From Colocasia esculenta (Eukaryota > Streptophyta > Magnoliopsida > Alismatales > Araceae), in contig CM024760.1 of the NCBI GenBank assembly GCA_014218235.1, positions 11,450,049 through 11,514,048 of the forward strand: DNA of 64,000 bases, in the 5' to 3' direction. The position numbers and the translations under genes were made by a program. The notes under the pieces are model-generated. The model had not been told where the DNA came from, did not search any database, and saw only the letters and a program-made list of their open reading frames with translations. Positions 45,914 through 58,801 of the stretch are shown one piece after another. The number at the start of each line of letters is the position of its first letter. The first letter of the stretch is position 1.

Positions 45914-48900
45914 ATGCTGCGGCTGCAGTTCCCCGGCAGCCAGGTGCTGGCCCTGGCCGGACGCGAGGTCGCCGAGCTGCAGGCGCGCCAGAGCTGGGTG
46001 GTGCTGCGGGTGGCGAGAGTGAGATGGCCTTTGAGCAGCCGGCTTCTTGTGAAGGCACTGAAGGACGAGAGTGGAGGAGGAGGAGGAGGGGCTAGCGGAG
46101 GCTTCACCGGGCGGAGCTGGGATCCTGGGTTGGAGATTGAGGTCCCCTTCGAGCAACGCCCGGTATGCTCCTCCGCTCATTAGTCTACCAGTGTGACCAG
46201 AAACTTCTATAAATCTGGAGAATGAGCTAGTGCACGCTCTTAGACGGGTGAATACTACGTCCACCCTCTCCAGGCACAGCCGACCACTTCAAGGCGTGTA
46301 CCTATCTTTTTCTCATGAATTTGATACCCCTTCCTCATGCACGCATCAACACGTTTTGACACAGCTCAAAACTCTGTTAAGTTCCCGTCTTGCGTATAAA
46401 GAAGGAAGATGAAATCGAGTTGTCTTCCCTACCTGCATGTGAACTGCAGAATCCAGGTTATCAGGAATAGAAAGTTGCACAGAAGGGAGGAGGAGATAGC
46501 TAGGGATGAGTGCGTTGCGAAACTGAGAAGTAAACAATGTTGTCTTTAAGAAGAGAAAGGTTTATTGCACTTGCATATTGCACTTTAAGTGCAATATGAC
46601 TAGACAATAACCTATGTGGCATCCCTCACATGAGGAGTGAGGAAGTAGCAATCCAATTGTTGGATGCCACATGGATTTGTTGCCTAGTCAATATACAAGT
46701 GCAATAACCCTTTCTCCTTTAAGAAAGGCGGAAAGGAGAGGAAAGTACGGGAGAAGATTCATATGCAATAAAACAAGGTCAACAGGACTAAGCAGCCACT
46801 ATGTTTGTGGCTCAACGGGAAAAAGAGGCTCCGAAATTCTTCAAAACGTAGTTGGACTTTTTGAATTTATCTCATCGCCAAGATGAAGCGTGAAAAAACT
46901 TACAATTGTGAATAGAAGTCTTAAAAGGAAGGGTTAGACTTAGACAGGAACCATATCGACTGGGATGTAGACAAAGTTGGGTTACTCACGGGAGTATGTG
47001 GCAATGTGCCATGACTCTGCCTTCCGGTATTCTAAATGTGAGCAAAGTTTCCTAACGTAAAAGAAAAATCTCAGTGGCCAATAATCACGCTGATCTTTTT
47101 TTACTTCAGGTGAACGAGTACTCATCCTTGAAGAGCAGCCTCCTTTACTCTTGGGGAGAACTGAGCCCCGGTTCCTTCTTTTTGCGCCTTGGAGGGCTGT
47201 GGTTAGTCACGTTCACGGTACTTGGAGCACCAATTGCAGCTGCAAGCTTCAATCCGTCGAAGGTATGGAAACCGATGCATGCCCAGAAACCTAAAGATCA
47301 GAATGCAAAAAACTTCCCAACGTGGTGCTCTTTTTATGTTGATGTTTTCCTACTTTTGGAACTGAACACACTGTGAAACAATAAAGTTTCATGTTTCGTA
47401 TTGAAATTTGATGAAGTATCACAGTCTATCCTTAACATGAATGCAGAGGCTGCATAGCACATGACATGTACAGTTGCACAAAAAGGAGAAGACTTCGGAC
47501 AATGCAATTCAACAAATAAATATTATCTATAAGTCCTACCAGAGACGTGATACCTTTCACTGTCGTTGGCTGACCTTTGTTTATCTTGTCATGCAGGATC
47601 CCCTAAGATTTGCGTTAGCGGCAGGAATTGGAACCTTGCTACTGGTTTCCATCATTGTTTTGCGCATATACTTGGTATTTTCCTTCCTCCTGGACCTAAA
47701 TTCCTGCAATCAATTGATGGCTGTAAGCAGGAAAGTGTATTTTTCTTAATCTTCTTCAGAGGCACAATAAATAAATCACGCTTCATTATTGTGCACAGCA
47801 TGGGTCAAAACATCAAAGAACCAGAAAAAAAGCATATTAGTAATCTTCCTTACATTTCCAGATTATTGATTTATATAATATAAAGACACATGATAACAAA
47901 CTTGGAGACCACGTCTTCATCATTCTCATGAGCGTGAATAGCACCACAAGCCAGGAGGAAAAACTCTAAAAGCAAGAGTGCATATCCAAAAGCATTAGCC
48001 AAACAAACCCATCACACCAAGTCATGACCCTCTCCCCATATAAGGATGTGCAATATACGATCTAAACTTGTGCCAATGCCTCTATACTCAAATCCAATGT
48101 TGTAGGCTTTCACCTGCATGTTGTGAAGCATTTGACCTTCTAATTCACTGTATGATAGATGCTCCAGAACATCATCTTATCATTAGTCTTCCATAAAAAA
48201 ATTGGAAGTTTCGTCCTCTGAAGATGCCCATTCACGGATGCAGAGGAATCCTCAACTTTTTCTGTTACATTTGCGGTAGCTAGATCAATACGCAGGCCAA
48301 GAACAAAAAGGTCTATGACAGGTTCTTTCATAAGTTGTGAATGTTCATATCATATAGTCACACAGCATTTTCTTGTCAGCCACGACTAAATCCATGGGGA
48401 ACAATTTTTCATAACCTAAAGCAGAAGAAATAACCCAAGTTATTGAAAAGCAAGCTCATCGGGCATACTAAGGCTCTACGCAAGGGAACAAGTTAAAATA
48501 TATATAGATGCATTACTAGTACAGACAACGATACTTGGGTTAATGGTCTCACAGCCAGCTATTTGAGACAAACAATACAGTCATGTAGAAAGAACAAAGA
48601 ATTGTAGAGTCTTTTATCAACTAATAAAACTGCCTATCTTTTCTTCCGGGAAGCAAAGTTTATTGCAGGATAAGAAGAAAACTAATGTACCCTTCGATTA
48701 CTCATCATTTCCCATTTTTTATTCTGCAGGGGTGGAGTTATGTTGGCGACAGGTTGTTATCAGCAGTGGTACCCTATGAAGAGACCGGATGGTATGATGG
48801 ACAAATGTGGGTGAAGCCACCAGAGGTTAGTAGATTGTAACAATTGACTGCATCATGTTGCTCAAGAGAATACACGGTAAAAGTTGATGGCATTCATTCT

Positions 48901-51616
48901 GTAAAGCCAAAAGCCAAGTCCTACAATCCAGTATGCATGAAGGGAAAATCTATGATATTGAAGCAATTAAGCCCAAAGGAGTCTGCAATCTCTCGCATTA
49001 AGGTTCAAAAGTGTGCATCAGTAATAGGACATGGGATGACAAGAAGTAAAAGATTGTAAAATATGATTCTCACTTTAAACAGTAGAATGTACCCAACAAT
49101 AAATGTTTCTGCATTTGTTTATAAATCTTAAGGTAGAGAATGATTGGATGAGTAATGTAAAGTACATGGAAAAACAAAACAGAAACAGAACATTTAACAT
49201 CATGGAGACAAAAAATGAATCATTCATCTAGCAGTTCATAGAGAAGAGCAGGAGGAGAAAATAATGCAAGAAGCATCTGCTGACTAATAAAATGCTGAGC
49301 TTACATGAGTGGTACTGTGGTAGAACGGTCTCTTTCCGGAGCCAACAAAAAGACAATGGATTGCTAGTTCTGAAGTACATGTCCATTATCCTAAACGGAA
49401 AGTGGTGTGAGGATAAAATTTTCTTGACAGATCAGTCAGTGATCCACAGTAGTGGCATTAACTTAGACGTCCTTAGTTCACTGCCATATATAAGCCAAAG
49501 CTGAACAACAAATTCCCCGCATCTCGATGTATGGCTTATCACTGAACATAAACAGAAAATAAATCAAATCAATCTGCATGGCTCCAGGAAAGAGTTTACA
49601 GAGTAACATAATGAGACAGAAGAATATGTCATGTGATAAAGGTGCAGCATGGCTTAAAAACTAATATGTGTCTTCTTTTCCAGTATCAAATAAGGATATG
49701 AAAATAAGCCTAAAAAAAAGACCAACCCCATAACCCTCGGTGTTGGCATCAACTTCTAGTTTGTTCCAACTTGACCCACTGTCATTTGCAGAGTGAAAGT
49801 TGGAGAAGAAAATTTGCCCCCCACATCCCACCATCTTGACGTGTGGCTCCTCTGATGGCATGGTTGAACCAACATAACTCATGCAACAAGGCTGACACTC
49901 ATAGAATACATCTATATACGCGATATGCAGAGAATCTTGGATCTGAATCCTCAATTTCATCCACATCATCTTCTTCGTGTGTTTCTTTGGCAGTTTCAGT
50001 ATAACAGTCCTTTTGTTGCCAGGTATTGGCTCGTGACAGATTGCTGGGTTCTTACAAGGTATTCTCTGATATGCACACAGGACTGATGTTATTTGTAGAA
50101 GAATATGGAGATATTAATCAGTAGCAAATTTACTGGTTTAAACACAAAAGGATATGCATGTATATCAATCACCTTGGAAACATAAAAGGATTGGATCGGC
50201 CTGGGCTGATCCGGCTTGGATCGGGTATCATATTGGCTGGAATCGGCCGGGAATCGACCGGGTTCAGCCAGATCAGCCTGGATCGTCCATAGCCAATCCG
50301 ATCCGGAATTGGCTGATCCCGATCTGGATCGGCCGATTCCACGAACCATGCTTGAAAAAGCAGCTTCACAATCTAAAAATGAACTAAAACAAAACAATAT
50401 TTTGCTACCATTCCAGTTGATACCATATAAAGTAAGGATTTTATGACACACATTTCGGTATCTGCATGGACAGCTGGCATGATCAAGATAGGTCCCCACA
50501 GGAATGCACATGCTTGCTTTCCAGTCAACAACATATATAACAAAACCCACAAAATTTATGGGGAAAAAGTTACCCATGACAGTAAGAAAGATAATATTTT
50601 CCTTTGAAGCAGAAACTTACCCACTACTGAATGGACATAATATGGTTTCCTCATTCTTGATAGTTATTCAAACAGATATGTTACCATAGGGAATAAATGA
50701 TTTCCAATAGCCTTCACTGTGCTACAAGACATAAGATACAGTATCTTTTCTCATGAAAGCAAAATATGACTGGCAGAGATGTGTAGAAATAGAGGAACAT
50801 TTTATCCACTTACATGCGTATAGATTAGAATGATTTCTTGCTCAAAATCTTAGCATAATTCTCCAACTAGGATTTTGAACTATTGATCAGCAGGGTACGC
50901 GGAATTGGTTGATTCCGGTCGGATCGACCATGGCCAATCCAGGCCAATCTGGCAGATCCCCGGCCGATTCCTACCCGATCCAAGCCGGATCGGATCCTTT
51001 TTTCCATGTTGATCAGAGGTCTCGAAAATATTTCTAAAGAAAAGGAATCTGACAGTACATATGCAGGTAGTATAGCTCCCAGCATTCTAAGATAACCACT
51101 AACCCATCAAATGGGAAAAAATGGGTGAACTGAGACGAAGGCTGCTATAGGAGATCCCATGATCAAACAAGCTTCCATTTTTGTTTTGTCAGGTAAAGCC
51201 AGTCATTAAGTTGTTGAAGCAGACACTAGTTGGAACAGGAGCCCTGCTTGTCACAGCTGTATCACTTTTTATATTTGCGACCCCAGTGGAGGACTTCTTA
51301 CAGTCACTTTCTCAACCAAACGAAAATAATTTGGTTGCTTCTACTCCAAAAAGACCTGGTCTCAAGTAAGGAATCTACAAAACATTGTGCAAAACAATAG
51401 TAACTCAGCTGCATTTCCAACTCTTATCTTTCTGATTTTGCTGGAAATTGTAGGAAGGAGGAATTGATAAGGTTGCCTGTTGAAGTAATGAAAGATGATG
51501 ATCTAGCAGCTGCTGCAGCTGAGGCTGCTGATGGAAGACCAGTGTATTGCAGAGATCGTTTTTACCGTGCATTAGCTGGTGGCCAGTATTGCAAGTGGGA
51601 GGATCTGCTTAATTGA
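45914..51616 (+). CDS. CGLD27: CGLD27-like chloroplast membrane protein (DUF1230), seven exons
   Basis: Exons 45914-46162, 47110-47262, 47597-47674, 48730-48825, 50023-50058, 51193-51365, 51454-51616; 948 nt, 315 residues and TGA. Residues 1 to about 50 look like a plastid transit peptide, followed by a Gly-rich linker and the conserved RSWDPGLEIEVPFEQRP. Then come SSLLYSWGELSPGSFFLRLG, hydrophobic spans near 112-130, 137-160 and 212-233, GWSYVGDRLLSAVVPYEETG, WYDGQMWVKPPE, VLARDRLLGSYK, and the C-terminal signature ADGRPVYCRDRFYRALAGG. This is the green-lineage/diatom conserved family CGLD27, linked to iron-deficiency and plastid function in Arabidopsis (family knowledge). Exon 5 is only 36 nt. 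Introns hold a Mutator-type MITE (intron 1) and a large inverted repeat (intron 5). No break in the frame. Confidence 0.95.
46553..46716. mobile_element. Mutator-type MITE in CGLD27 intron 1
   Basis: 164 bp, ends GAGAAAGGTTTATTGCACTT and, inverted, GAGAAAGGGTTATTGCACTT. The 9-bp duplication CTTTAAGAA is perfect on both sides (46544-46552 and 46717-46725), diagnostic of Mutator-like elements. Arms also share CTATGTGGCATCC/CCATGTGGCATCC, so the element folds into a long hairpin. Confidence 0.9.
50184..51003. repeat. Long inverted repeat in CGLD27 intron 5
   Basis: The arm at 50184-50350 (GGATCGGCC and GATCCGGCTTGGATCGGGTA) and the inverted arm at 50885-51003 (GATCCGGCTTGGATCGGGTA on the minus strand) share a perfect 20-base core plus scattered matches across about 110 bases. 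The spacer is about 530 bases of ordinary intron sequence. It would form a large hairpin in the pre-mRNA. Mobile-element ends were not found. Confidence 0.7.
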
Positions 51617-53273
51617 TCCGAGACGTGGCAATGCTTCAGCTTTTTCAGAAGAAACAATACCTATTGCTGTCTGTATATGAGTCAGAAATTTTGTTTTGTC
51701 AATATAAGGGAATATGGTAGATCTTGTCTTGAATATTATGTAAAATGTGTCTCTGAGGCACTATCAACGAGCAGCTACGCAAGCCATGGGTATTAGTTAC
51801 TACAATATTGCTGGATCTCTTTACATTGATTTCGCCCAGATGACACGGAATCTGATTTCTCAAAAAGATGCATAATAAGGTTTCAGCTTCCTAAAGTTAA
51901 AAAGAACCTGACAGCCACAGATAAATTCTTTGTGAAACCAAAAATAGCTGATAGAGCAGAAATCAAACAGGAGTAGAGATAAAGTAGACTTTGCCACATA
52001 AAAACTGATTGAATAGGTAATCTGACATAAAGTCCCAAGGAACTTGGATCAAGTGGGATAGATACTGTGTGTGTTTTTTTTTTTGAAGGCGACTGAAAGG
52101 TCACTATTCATTGAAAAAAGTAGTAACAAGTACAGGAAATCGAAATAAGAAAGGATAGATAGTGTGTTACAGCAAAGCTTCATCTTTCTTTCTTTTTCAT
52201 ACTAATGCACCACATCATAGCCTTAATCAAAATCTGGGCTTGTGGATCCTCAGTGTAGACTAATGGACAAAACTTTTAAGTATCAAAAAAATAATGGTAA
52301 ACAGCATTGAAAATGCAAGGCTCAGAAATCCTATATGTTGTCTGTAAGTTACAGTTTCATACTTGACAATTCAGTCTATTAGGGACCTGTAAAATCTAGA
52401 AATTTGGTGTGGATGAACCATCTTAGCTGAGTAAGGTTTTAATAGGTCCTTTTGAAGGCTCAAAGTGTCATATGAGTTCTGTAAGTCCATAGATTACTCT
52501 TCAAGTCTTCCATAAGATCTTGGTCAACAAACACCCATGACTGAACTCTGAAGTCCAAGGCATCCATCGGTTAGATTCCTAGGCTTGTCCAATTGGAATT
52601 TTCATCATTTGTCTTAACTTTTTAGCTAGCACCACTATAATGATCAAACGAGAACCTGCCATGAATAAATCAGAATGGGAAAGAATGCTTTAATCTCAAA
52701 GAGATGACTGCATATCCAACCTTTCTTCTAAAAAGAATGAAAGAAAAGGTGTCGAAAAAATCTTGGTTAACCAAAAAGCTGCAAAACAAAAACCAAATAA
52801 TTTTACAAGAAAACAAATACATTGTCAAATCAGCAATAACTTACACTTGCAAGACTAGAGTGACCTTTTGGATCTTCTAATCCATGGAATACAGTGCTGG
52901 GAGGTGATATATCATAAAAAATCCTTTATTTTCCTTCAGGCAAGGGAAGTGCAGTTTCCGTTGCTTTAAACAAAAGTAAATCTCATTTACTTCTCAATGA
53001 CTTTCTGTCCTCACACCTCGTGAACAATTTTTATTTTTATTTTGAAGGAAGCACCTCATGAACAAACGGTATTGAAACCCCCTCAGTTGAAGGTAGGCCT
53101 GCGACTGCGAATGCAAATTCTGGGTGCAAAAAGTTGCACACCAGTAGAGAATACTGCTTAATACAAGTACTCACCAGGGACTGAATATAGGGTGCAAATC
53201 TCCTTCTCTAAGAGCCCAGATATTCCTCCTGCTATTTGGAATTCATTTCTTTCCATTTGTGCAATATATCCAG
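51617..53273. other. Convergent intergenic region between CGLD27 and the J-protein gene
   Basis: Holds the 3' flanks of both genes. No protein motif, RNA gene or bounded repeat recognised. Confidence 0.55.
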
Positions 53274-55975
53274 CTAAACAAGTTTCTTGCACCATCGGAA
53301 TATGCTAGAAACAGTAGGTCCAATTATATCCCTAGCCTGTTTCTTCCTTTGTTTTGCATCTTCAAGATCTAAAGTCCTATATGCAAGAGCCACCAAATAC
53401 ATAGCAGGGTGCAATCGCCTGCACATGATTATACTTGTTAGGCTGCATTTTCACCCAAGAAACATGACATTGTCCAAACTATGACTCTTTGGGATGAAAG
53501 CTTTTATTAGCAAACTTATGATATAGTGGAAAAGAATGCAACTAATGTTACAAACCAAAATTGGATAAATATATGTTGCCTCATCCCAGAATTGCATGGG
53601 AAGTTAGCGAGGACCCTATTTAAGGTGTATAGGGGTGTTTATAGTCTACTTTGTTTTCTAGTTTTCTTGTTTACTTGTTTGTTGTTTGTTTCTGGTGAGG
53701 AAACTCTCTTGACTGGTACATACCTGATTGTTCTACCTCTACAAATTGCAAATAAAATTGGTGGTGTATATCCACTTCTTTTGTTAAAAAAAGTATACAT
53801 CAGATTAGAGTAATTATTACACATGTTATGTAACATACCTTGTGTGATGGGATGTAGGAATCTAATATTACTGATTGTCAATCAACAGAAAACAAATGAA
53901 TGCAAAGATGTCTGGTTTAAACTTAGTGCATGACATTTGCAGACTTACTTTTCATGATACTCCATTGTGCCATCCCACTGTCTTTGTGATGGTGTGGTTC
54001 TGCCTTTCTTATCACGACCAAATGTTTCAATATACCAACCACCAATGTCATGCATGCAGCTACGAGGTTCAAATAGCCAAAACCTGCATAAGAAACATCA
54101 ATCAGTTCAGAAAATAAAAAGGGCCAGGAAATCAGATGCTACACTTTATGCTTAACACATGCAGGCCAAATGTTACTTTTGAAAAGCTGGACGGGAAGAT
54201 GTCTCTAGGAAATGTTTTGCCCAGCTTCATAAGAAATGGACAATAATATCTAGAAGATAACAAAGCTTCATGGAAACATAGGGACCGTTGAGGATAAAGT
54301 GGTGCATGAGTGCAAATGCATGCTCTATGAAGACTGAAAGTACAGGCCAGCTACAGAGCAAACTTGCACCAATCCTTCGACTACATTGAATTAGCCTCCA
54401 AACATTAAAGGTTGCAAGAATAGAAATCAGTTGTCACAACTTGGGTGACATCCAGTAGAGAAGTTGCAGAAGTTAACTGACCTACTAGGTGGTAATCTAG
54501 CTCTACTGCATCTACATTCACAAGCTGAGGTTTCATCTCCAATCTGATACCAGTGCATATGTTTTACCTGAGAACATATTAAATACATCATCATGAATTT
54601 GAATAAAGAGAACAAGATAACCATTGTACATGAACATACTTGAAATAAAAAAGGAACTATTGCCATGCTTCTCTTGTTATCTTGATAAGTTCCAATAACA
54701 TAAATAATAAAGAAATAAAAAGAAGAAACTTACTTTGGAAAAGACAGTAAGAAGATAATAGCATAAGTTGCTGAAGTACAATTTTGATAAGTCACACAAC
54801 ATTCTCAGAAAATTCAGAGCTAATTTTATTAACATGAGACGCAAGGATAATTGGCTTGCCTCTGAGATTCCCAAGCCCTCTAGTAGAAAAATGAATGCAA
54901 GTAAATCACTGAAAGCACTAACTATTGATGTTTTTCAAGTGTGGAGAACCATCTAGAATCGATAAAAGCAGGTAAGTGAGAAGAGAAGGTTTCTTTCATT
55001 GTCTTCTTGAAAGCACAGCTTCCTATGTGCATAAGGTAACGGTGAGAAAACCCAAGCAAAATCATCTAATAGCAGTATACATTAGTTTATATCAAGAGTA
55101 AACAGATGTGTCAAACCAAAAAAAAATTGATATTACGGAAAATGGAGGTCATTCTAGATAACACTTGCTTTTGTATTTAAATATGTGGGAGCCCTATGTC
55201 TGACTGTAGCGGTTATTTTCAGCCTCTTAGACCCATAGGCCCATTATAACCCATCAAGGCAGCCAGGCTTTGGTCATTCGGCCACGTGTCCTCAGGATCA
55301 GCCACTGGCTCCCGAATACGTTTCAGCCAAGACAATGCCTAAGGGTCCCAAAAGTAGTCTCTGAGCACCGCACAGCCTGTTCGAGCAAGACACGGTCTAC
55401 CGGGCAGACCACGAGTCTCCTGCTCGAACCCCTCGCGGCATATCGTATAAGGCACCCAGCATCGAGCAACTGTATCTAGCGTCGGGCACCGCGCAGCTAT
55501 GCCGAGCACCGGGCAGCCCCACTGATCGCCGAGCAGGCCCGCTAACCCCTGCGCAGCGCTCCACAGTTTGTGGCTGTGGGCGGCCATTCGCCTACCAACG
55601 ACAGCTAATATGACGGTGTGGCACACACCCCATGATTTGGGGCATTAATAGCGTAGAATCCCAACAGGTGTTTCAAACGGATAACTCTCGGCCTAGGGAC
55701 TTCAACCGACGCGTCTCTTCAATCATCATTGAAGAAGACTGTGTCTGGACCCTTCGTGTCCCTCACCTATAAAAGGAGTAGGTGACCTTCATGCAAAGGT
55801 ACGAGACTCCTCTCACACACACTCGCCCACGCGCGAATCCACACACCAAGGAACCTTCCATTCTTGCCTCCCTTACAGTCTGAACTGACTTAGACATCGG
55901 AGAACTCCCCTAGTTCTTCAACCAGGCCCCCCTGACCTCTCTAGATTTTGCAGATCACCATCCACACCGACGACA

Positions 55976-56007
<32 letters not shown>

Positions 56008-58108
56008 GAAGACCGTTCGGCCCATTACCAAACAGGAAACTACATCCACATTTTTTACGCCGTCTGTGGGAACGAACGAGAGGCCATGCGTCCTACCCGA
56101 GCGTCTCATCTTCATGAGACCCGCACACCCTTATCTTCATTGGGAGACTGTGTAGAGATATTCTTTAGTCCCACATTGAAAGATAGTAAGAACAAGTGTG
56201 TGTTTATCAGCAAGAGCCTCACATTTTCTCTTAAGAGAACCATTTTAAAGGAAAAAAATCTCAAACATGGAGACAATACCTCTTGAGAGGCACACTTAAA
56301 TCACGTCTCTTCATTAGCGTCGTCTGTGGAAACGAACGAGAGGCCATACGTCCTACCCAAATATCTCATGTTCATGATATCTGCACACCCTTATCTTTAC
56401 TGGGGGGCTGTGTAGAGATATTTTTTAGTCCCACATTGAAAGATAGTGAGAACAAGTGTGTGCTTATCAACAAGAGTCTCACATCTTCTCCCAAGAGAGC
56501 CCTTTTAAAGAACAAAATCTCAAACATGAGGACCATATCTCTTGGGAGGTACACTTAAATCACGTCTCTTCTGACAAAAAAGATCTATAACTCCAACGAG
56601 ACAAAAGAAAATATCTAGATGCACGCTTATTTTCATCTCCCTGAGAAATATTGAGCTACGATTGTACTAACCAAAAGTGTCCTGTGTTTCATGATCACAT
56701 GCGTTTTCGCACCACTGTTGTCATAGACAAAGCAGGATCCTTCTTCTGGACTGGTTCCCAATCCTTTAATTGTTCCCAGGAAAACCTTTGATCCGACTGA
56801 GTTAGAAGCAGCAGGGACCTTTGGTGTTTCGCCCCTCATGTGCGCTTTATCTTCGCTCGGGTCAAGAAAAACATGTATGTGATCTTCAGAATCTGCAGCG
56901 ATCAAATCCTTACCACACTCGACTTTAGGAGGAACTCTAGCTGCCGTGGCCACTATTCTACAGATATATGCACTTCTAAATCTCTGTAAACATCCGGTAC
57001 ATGGCTGTTATAATGTCTGACATGCAATTCTTGGACACCAACGCCTTCCAGGGATGGACCAGAACGCATTACCTCATCTGTACCGTAAACAGATGGACAA
57101 GACCGGGAACCTTCGGAACCGGGAGAAGAAGCTAACTTTTCAACCCGCCCATGAGATAACTCAGGAACTTTATCGCCCATGTACACAATGCCAAGAAGAT
57201 CACGACCAGAAACCAAGTGCAACAGCTCGGGAGTCTCATCAGTGGACCTCTCCTCAGCTTCAAAGCAATCTGGAAGATGATCCATCGATTCAATTACCGG
57301 ACCATAATACGCTGCACGGATAGCCGAATAGAGTTCGTTCTCGAGCTCCCCGAAATAGCCGGAGCCAGACACGGTCCTCTTGCTCGAAATGATGTCGTCC
57401 ACAGTAAGTCTATACCACTTCAGCCACTCCACAACCTCAGTTTGATTCGCCATTGCCGCAACCGAGCTGTATCTGTACGCGTAGACGGCTGAGTTGCCCA
57501 CCTCAGCCTGCTTTTGCAGTATCTGCCTTTGAGACAACAGGTAATTATCATAATGCGCCCTCTTCTGAGAATCCGACAAAATCTGCAATCCAAGATTTCC
57601 CGTCAAAGAACCTACAGCAACCAAATCTTTCCAAAACACGAATGAATAAGCACTTAGATCGAAAAGACAAATCAGAAAACACCCCAGCTCCTCTTTCCTT
57701 AGATCCCTTCATTGTCCTACAGACAACTGCGCGGAGTAATCGGACCAAACCCGTGAAAACAGCGGCCACAAACGGAGTGGGCATGGGACCATGAACTAGG
57801 AATTGCAATATCTTTCCGGAGCCAACCTCGTAAGCCGCGAGGATCTGGAGGAACCGGCGGGAGGCGGCCGCGGGGTCGGGGGAGGGGGACACGTCGGGGT
57901 GCGTCTCCTTGGCCAGCTTGCGGAAGGATGCCTTGATCTCAGAGAAGGAGCTGGACTCCGACACCCCGAGGACCTCGTAAGCGCTCCGCCCAGCGAACTC
58001 CTCGCCGCTGCCGGTGCCGAACCGCCTGCCGCCGGTCTCTGTGGGGAAGAGGAGGAGCCGGCCGTGCAACCGTGCGCGTTGGCCTGGTTCCCCGAGTCGG
58101 AACGCCAT
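53274..58108 (-). CDS. J-domain (DnaJ/Hsp40) protein, five exons, frameshift in exon 2
   Basis: Exons in transcript order: 58108-57827, 57582-56672, 54567-54482, 54083-53949, 53418-53274, about 519 residues if the frame were intact. The J domain spans exon 1 and early exon 2: SAYEVLGVS, the HPD triad at residues 70-72, then ILSDSQKRAHYDNYLLSQR. J domains stimulate the ATPase of Hsp70. The long plant-specific C-terminal part carries EVVEWLKWYR, YGPVIESMDHLPDCFEAEER, LVSGRDLLGIVY, CECRCSRARLPPSR, HDIGGWYIETFGRDKKGRTT and ends FRWCKKLV. It resembles an Arabidopsis J-protein of unknown client (At3g05345-like, from memory). The N-terminus may target an organelle. Coding lengths sum to 1559, one short of a multiple of three: near 56961, between EVHIS and VATAARVPP, one base is missing and the frame meets TAG at 56953-56955. 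This may be a real lesion or an assembly error. Intron 2 contains a Tat-like LTR. Confidence 0.9.
55205..56050 (+). mobile_element. Tat-like gypsy LTR in J-protein intron 2
   Basis: Begins TGTAGCGGTTATTTTC and ends ACTACATCCACA, followed within a few bases by ACGCCGTCTGTGGGAAC, the sequence typically found just inside LTRs of Tat/Retand-type gypsy elements. It has an internal TATAAAAG at 55768-55775 and a (CT)n run at 55976-56000. It lies antisense to the J-protein gene. A homologous LTR piece in the opposite orientation lies at about 58950-59640. Confidence 0.7.
56061..56570 (+). repeat. Two copies of a 260-bp unit downstream of the LTR
   Basis: Units start CGTCTGTGGGAACGAACGAG at 56061 and CGTCTGTGGAAACGAACGAG at 56321; the second stops at CACGTCTCTT (56570). 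Both contain TTTAGTCCCACATTGAAAG. Each copy starts with the post-LTR signature, so this is a duplicated piece of element interior. CTGAC occurs at 55200-55204 and 56571-56575 and could be a target duplication, but the right end is not CA, so I give it little weight. Confidence 0.7.
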
Positions 58109-58469
58109 CCTGTCTGGTTCTCGGGAGGAAGACGAGTCGCGTGTTCCGGGCGAAGGCGATCTGCCGCGCTTTGGGCGGCGGAGATGTTATCTTTCCGGGG
58201 CGCGACTGGGGAGGGAAGCCATCGCGTGGATCGTGGCAAGATTTAATTGGTTGGCTTGAGCACGTGTCTAACTGCGGGACGACGTTAGACGGGCATTGCG
58301 AGGTGAATCCGGTCCGGTAACATTTCGAAAAAAGTTGGATAGCGAGCCGTCAGAGACTCGGGTAGCGGGGTAGGGATGTCCATGGGCCGTGGCTGGCCGG
58401 TCGGCCCACCGGGTCTAACCCATTTGATCCGAGGGGCCTCGGGAATACAAAAAGCAATTTGAAAGGCAG
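58109..58469. promoter_or_regulatory. 5' flank of the J-protein gene, with a truncated hAT-type terminus
   Basis: 58109-58320 should hold the leader and promoter. TAGGGATGTCCATGGGCCGT at 58371 resembles the GC-rich hAT terminus at 10075 but has no partner end, so only a remnant. Confidence 0.4.
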
Positions 58470-58477
58470 TCCACAGG

Positions 58478-58801
58478 TAAAGGAATTTCATACGGTCCAA
58501 CTTGAAAAATCAAAGACGAGTCAGTTCGGATTGACAGATTTTGCAGTTGAATTTGATTTTTTATTAAAAACTTAATGAATCGAATATATTAAATATATTT
58601 AATAATATATTATTTAACAAGAGATAGTGTGACCCACTTGACTCATGCACTTCACTTCTCATGAGAAGTCCTGAGTTTGAAATTTGGGATTCTCATTAAA
58701 TCTTTTATTTTTTTTCGGTTTGCTTATAGATTCGATTTGATTCGATTTTCGAAAGAAAAAAATAATCCAAATCGAACTTAACCGAACCGTGAACACCTCT
58801 A
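58478..58801. mobile_element. hAT MITE upstream of the J-protein gene
   Basis: The 8-bp duplication TCCACAGG is perfect on both sides (58470-58477 and 58802-58809). The right end inverted reads TAGAGGTGTTCACGGTTCGG, related to the MITE at 41184; the left end TAAAGGAATTTCATACGG is a degraded match. 324 bp, no coding. Confidence 0.75.
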
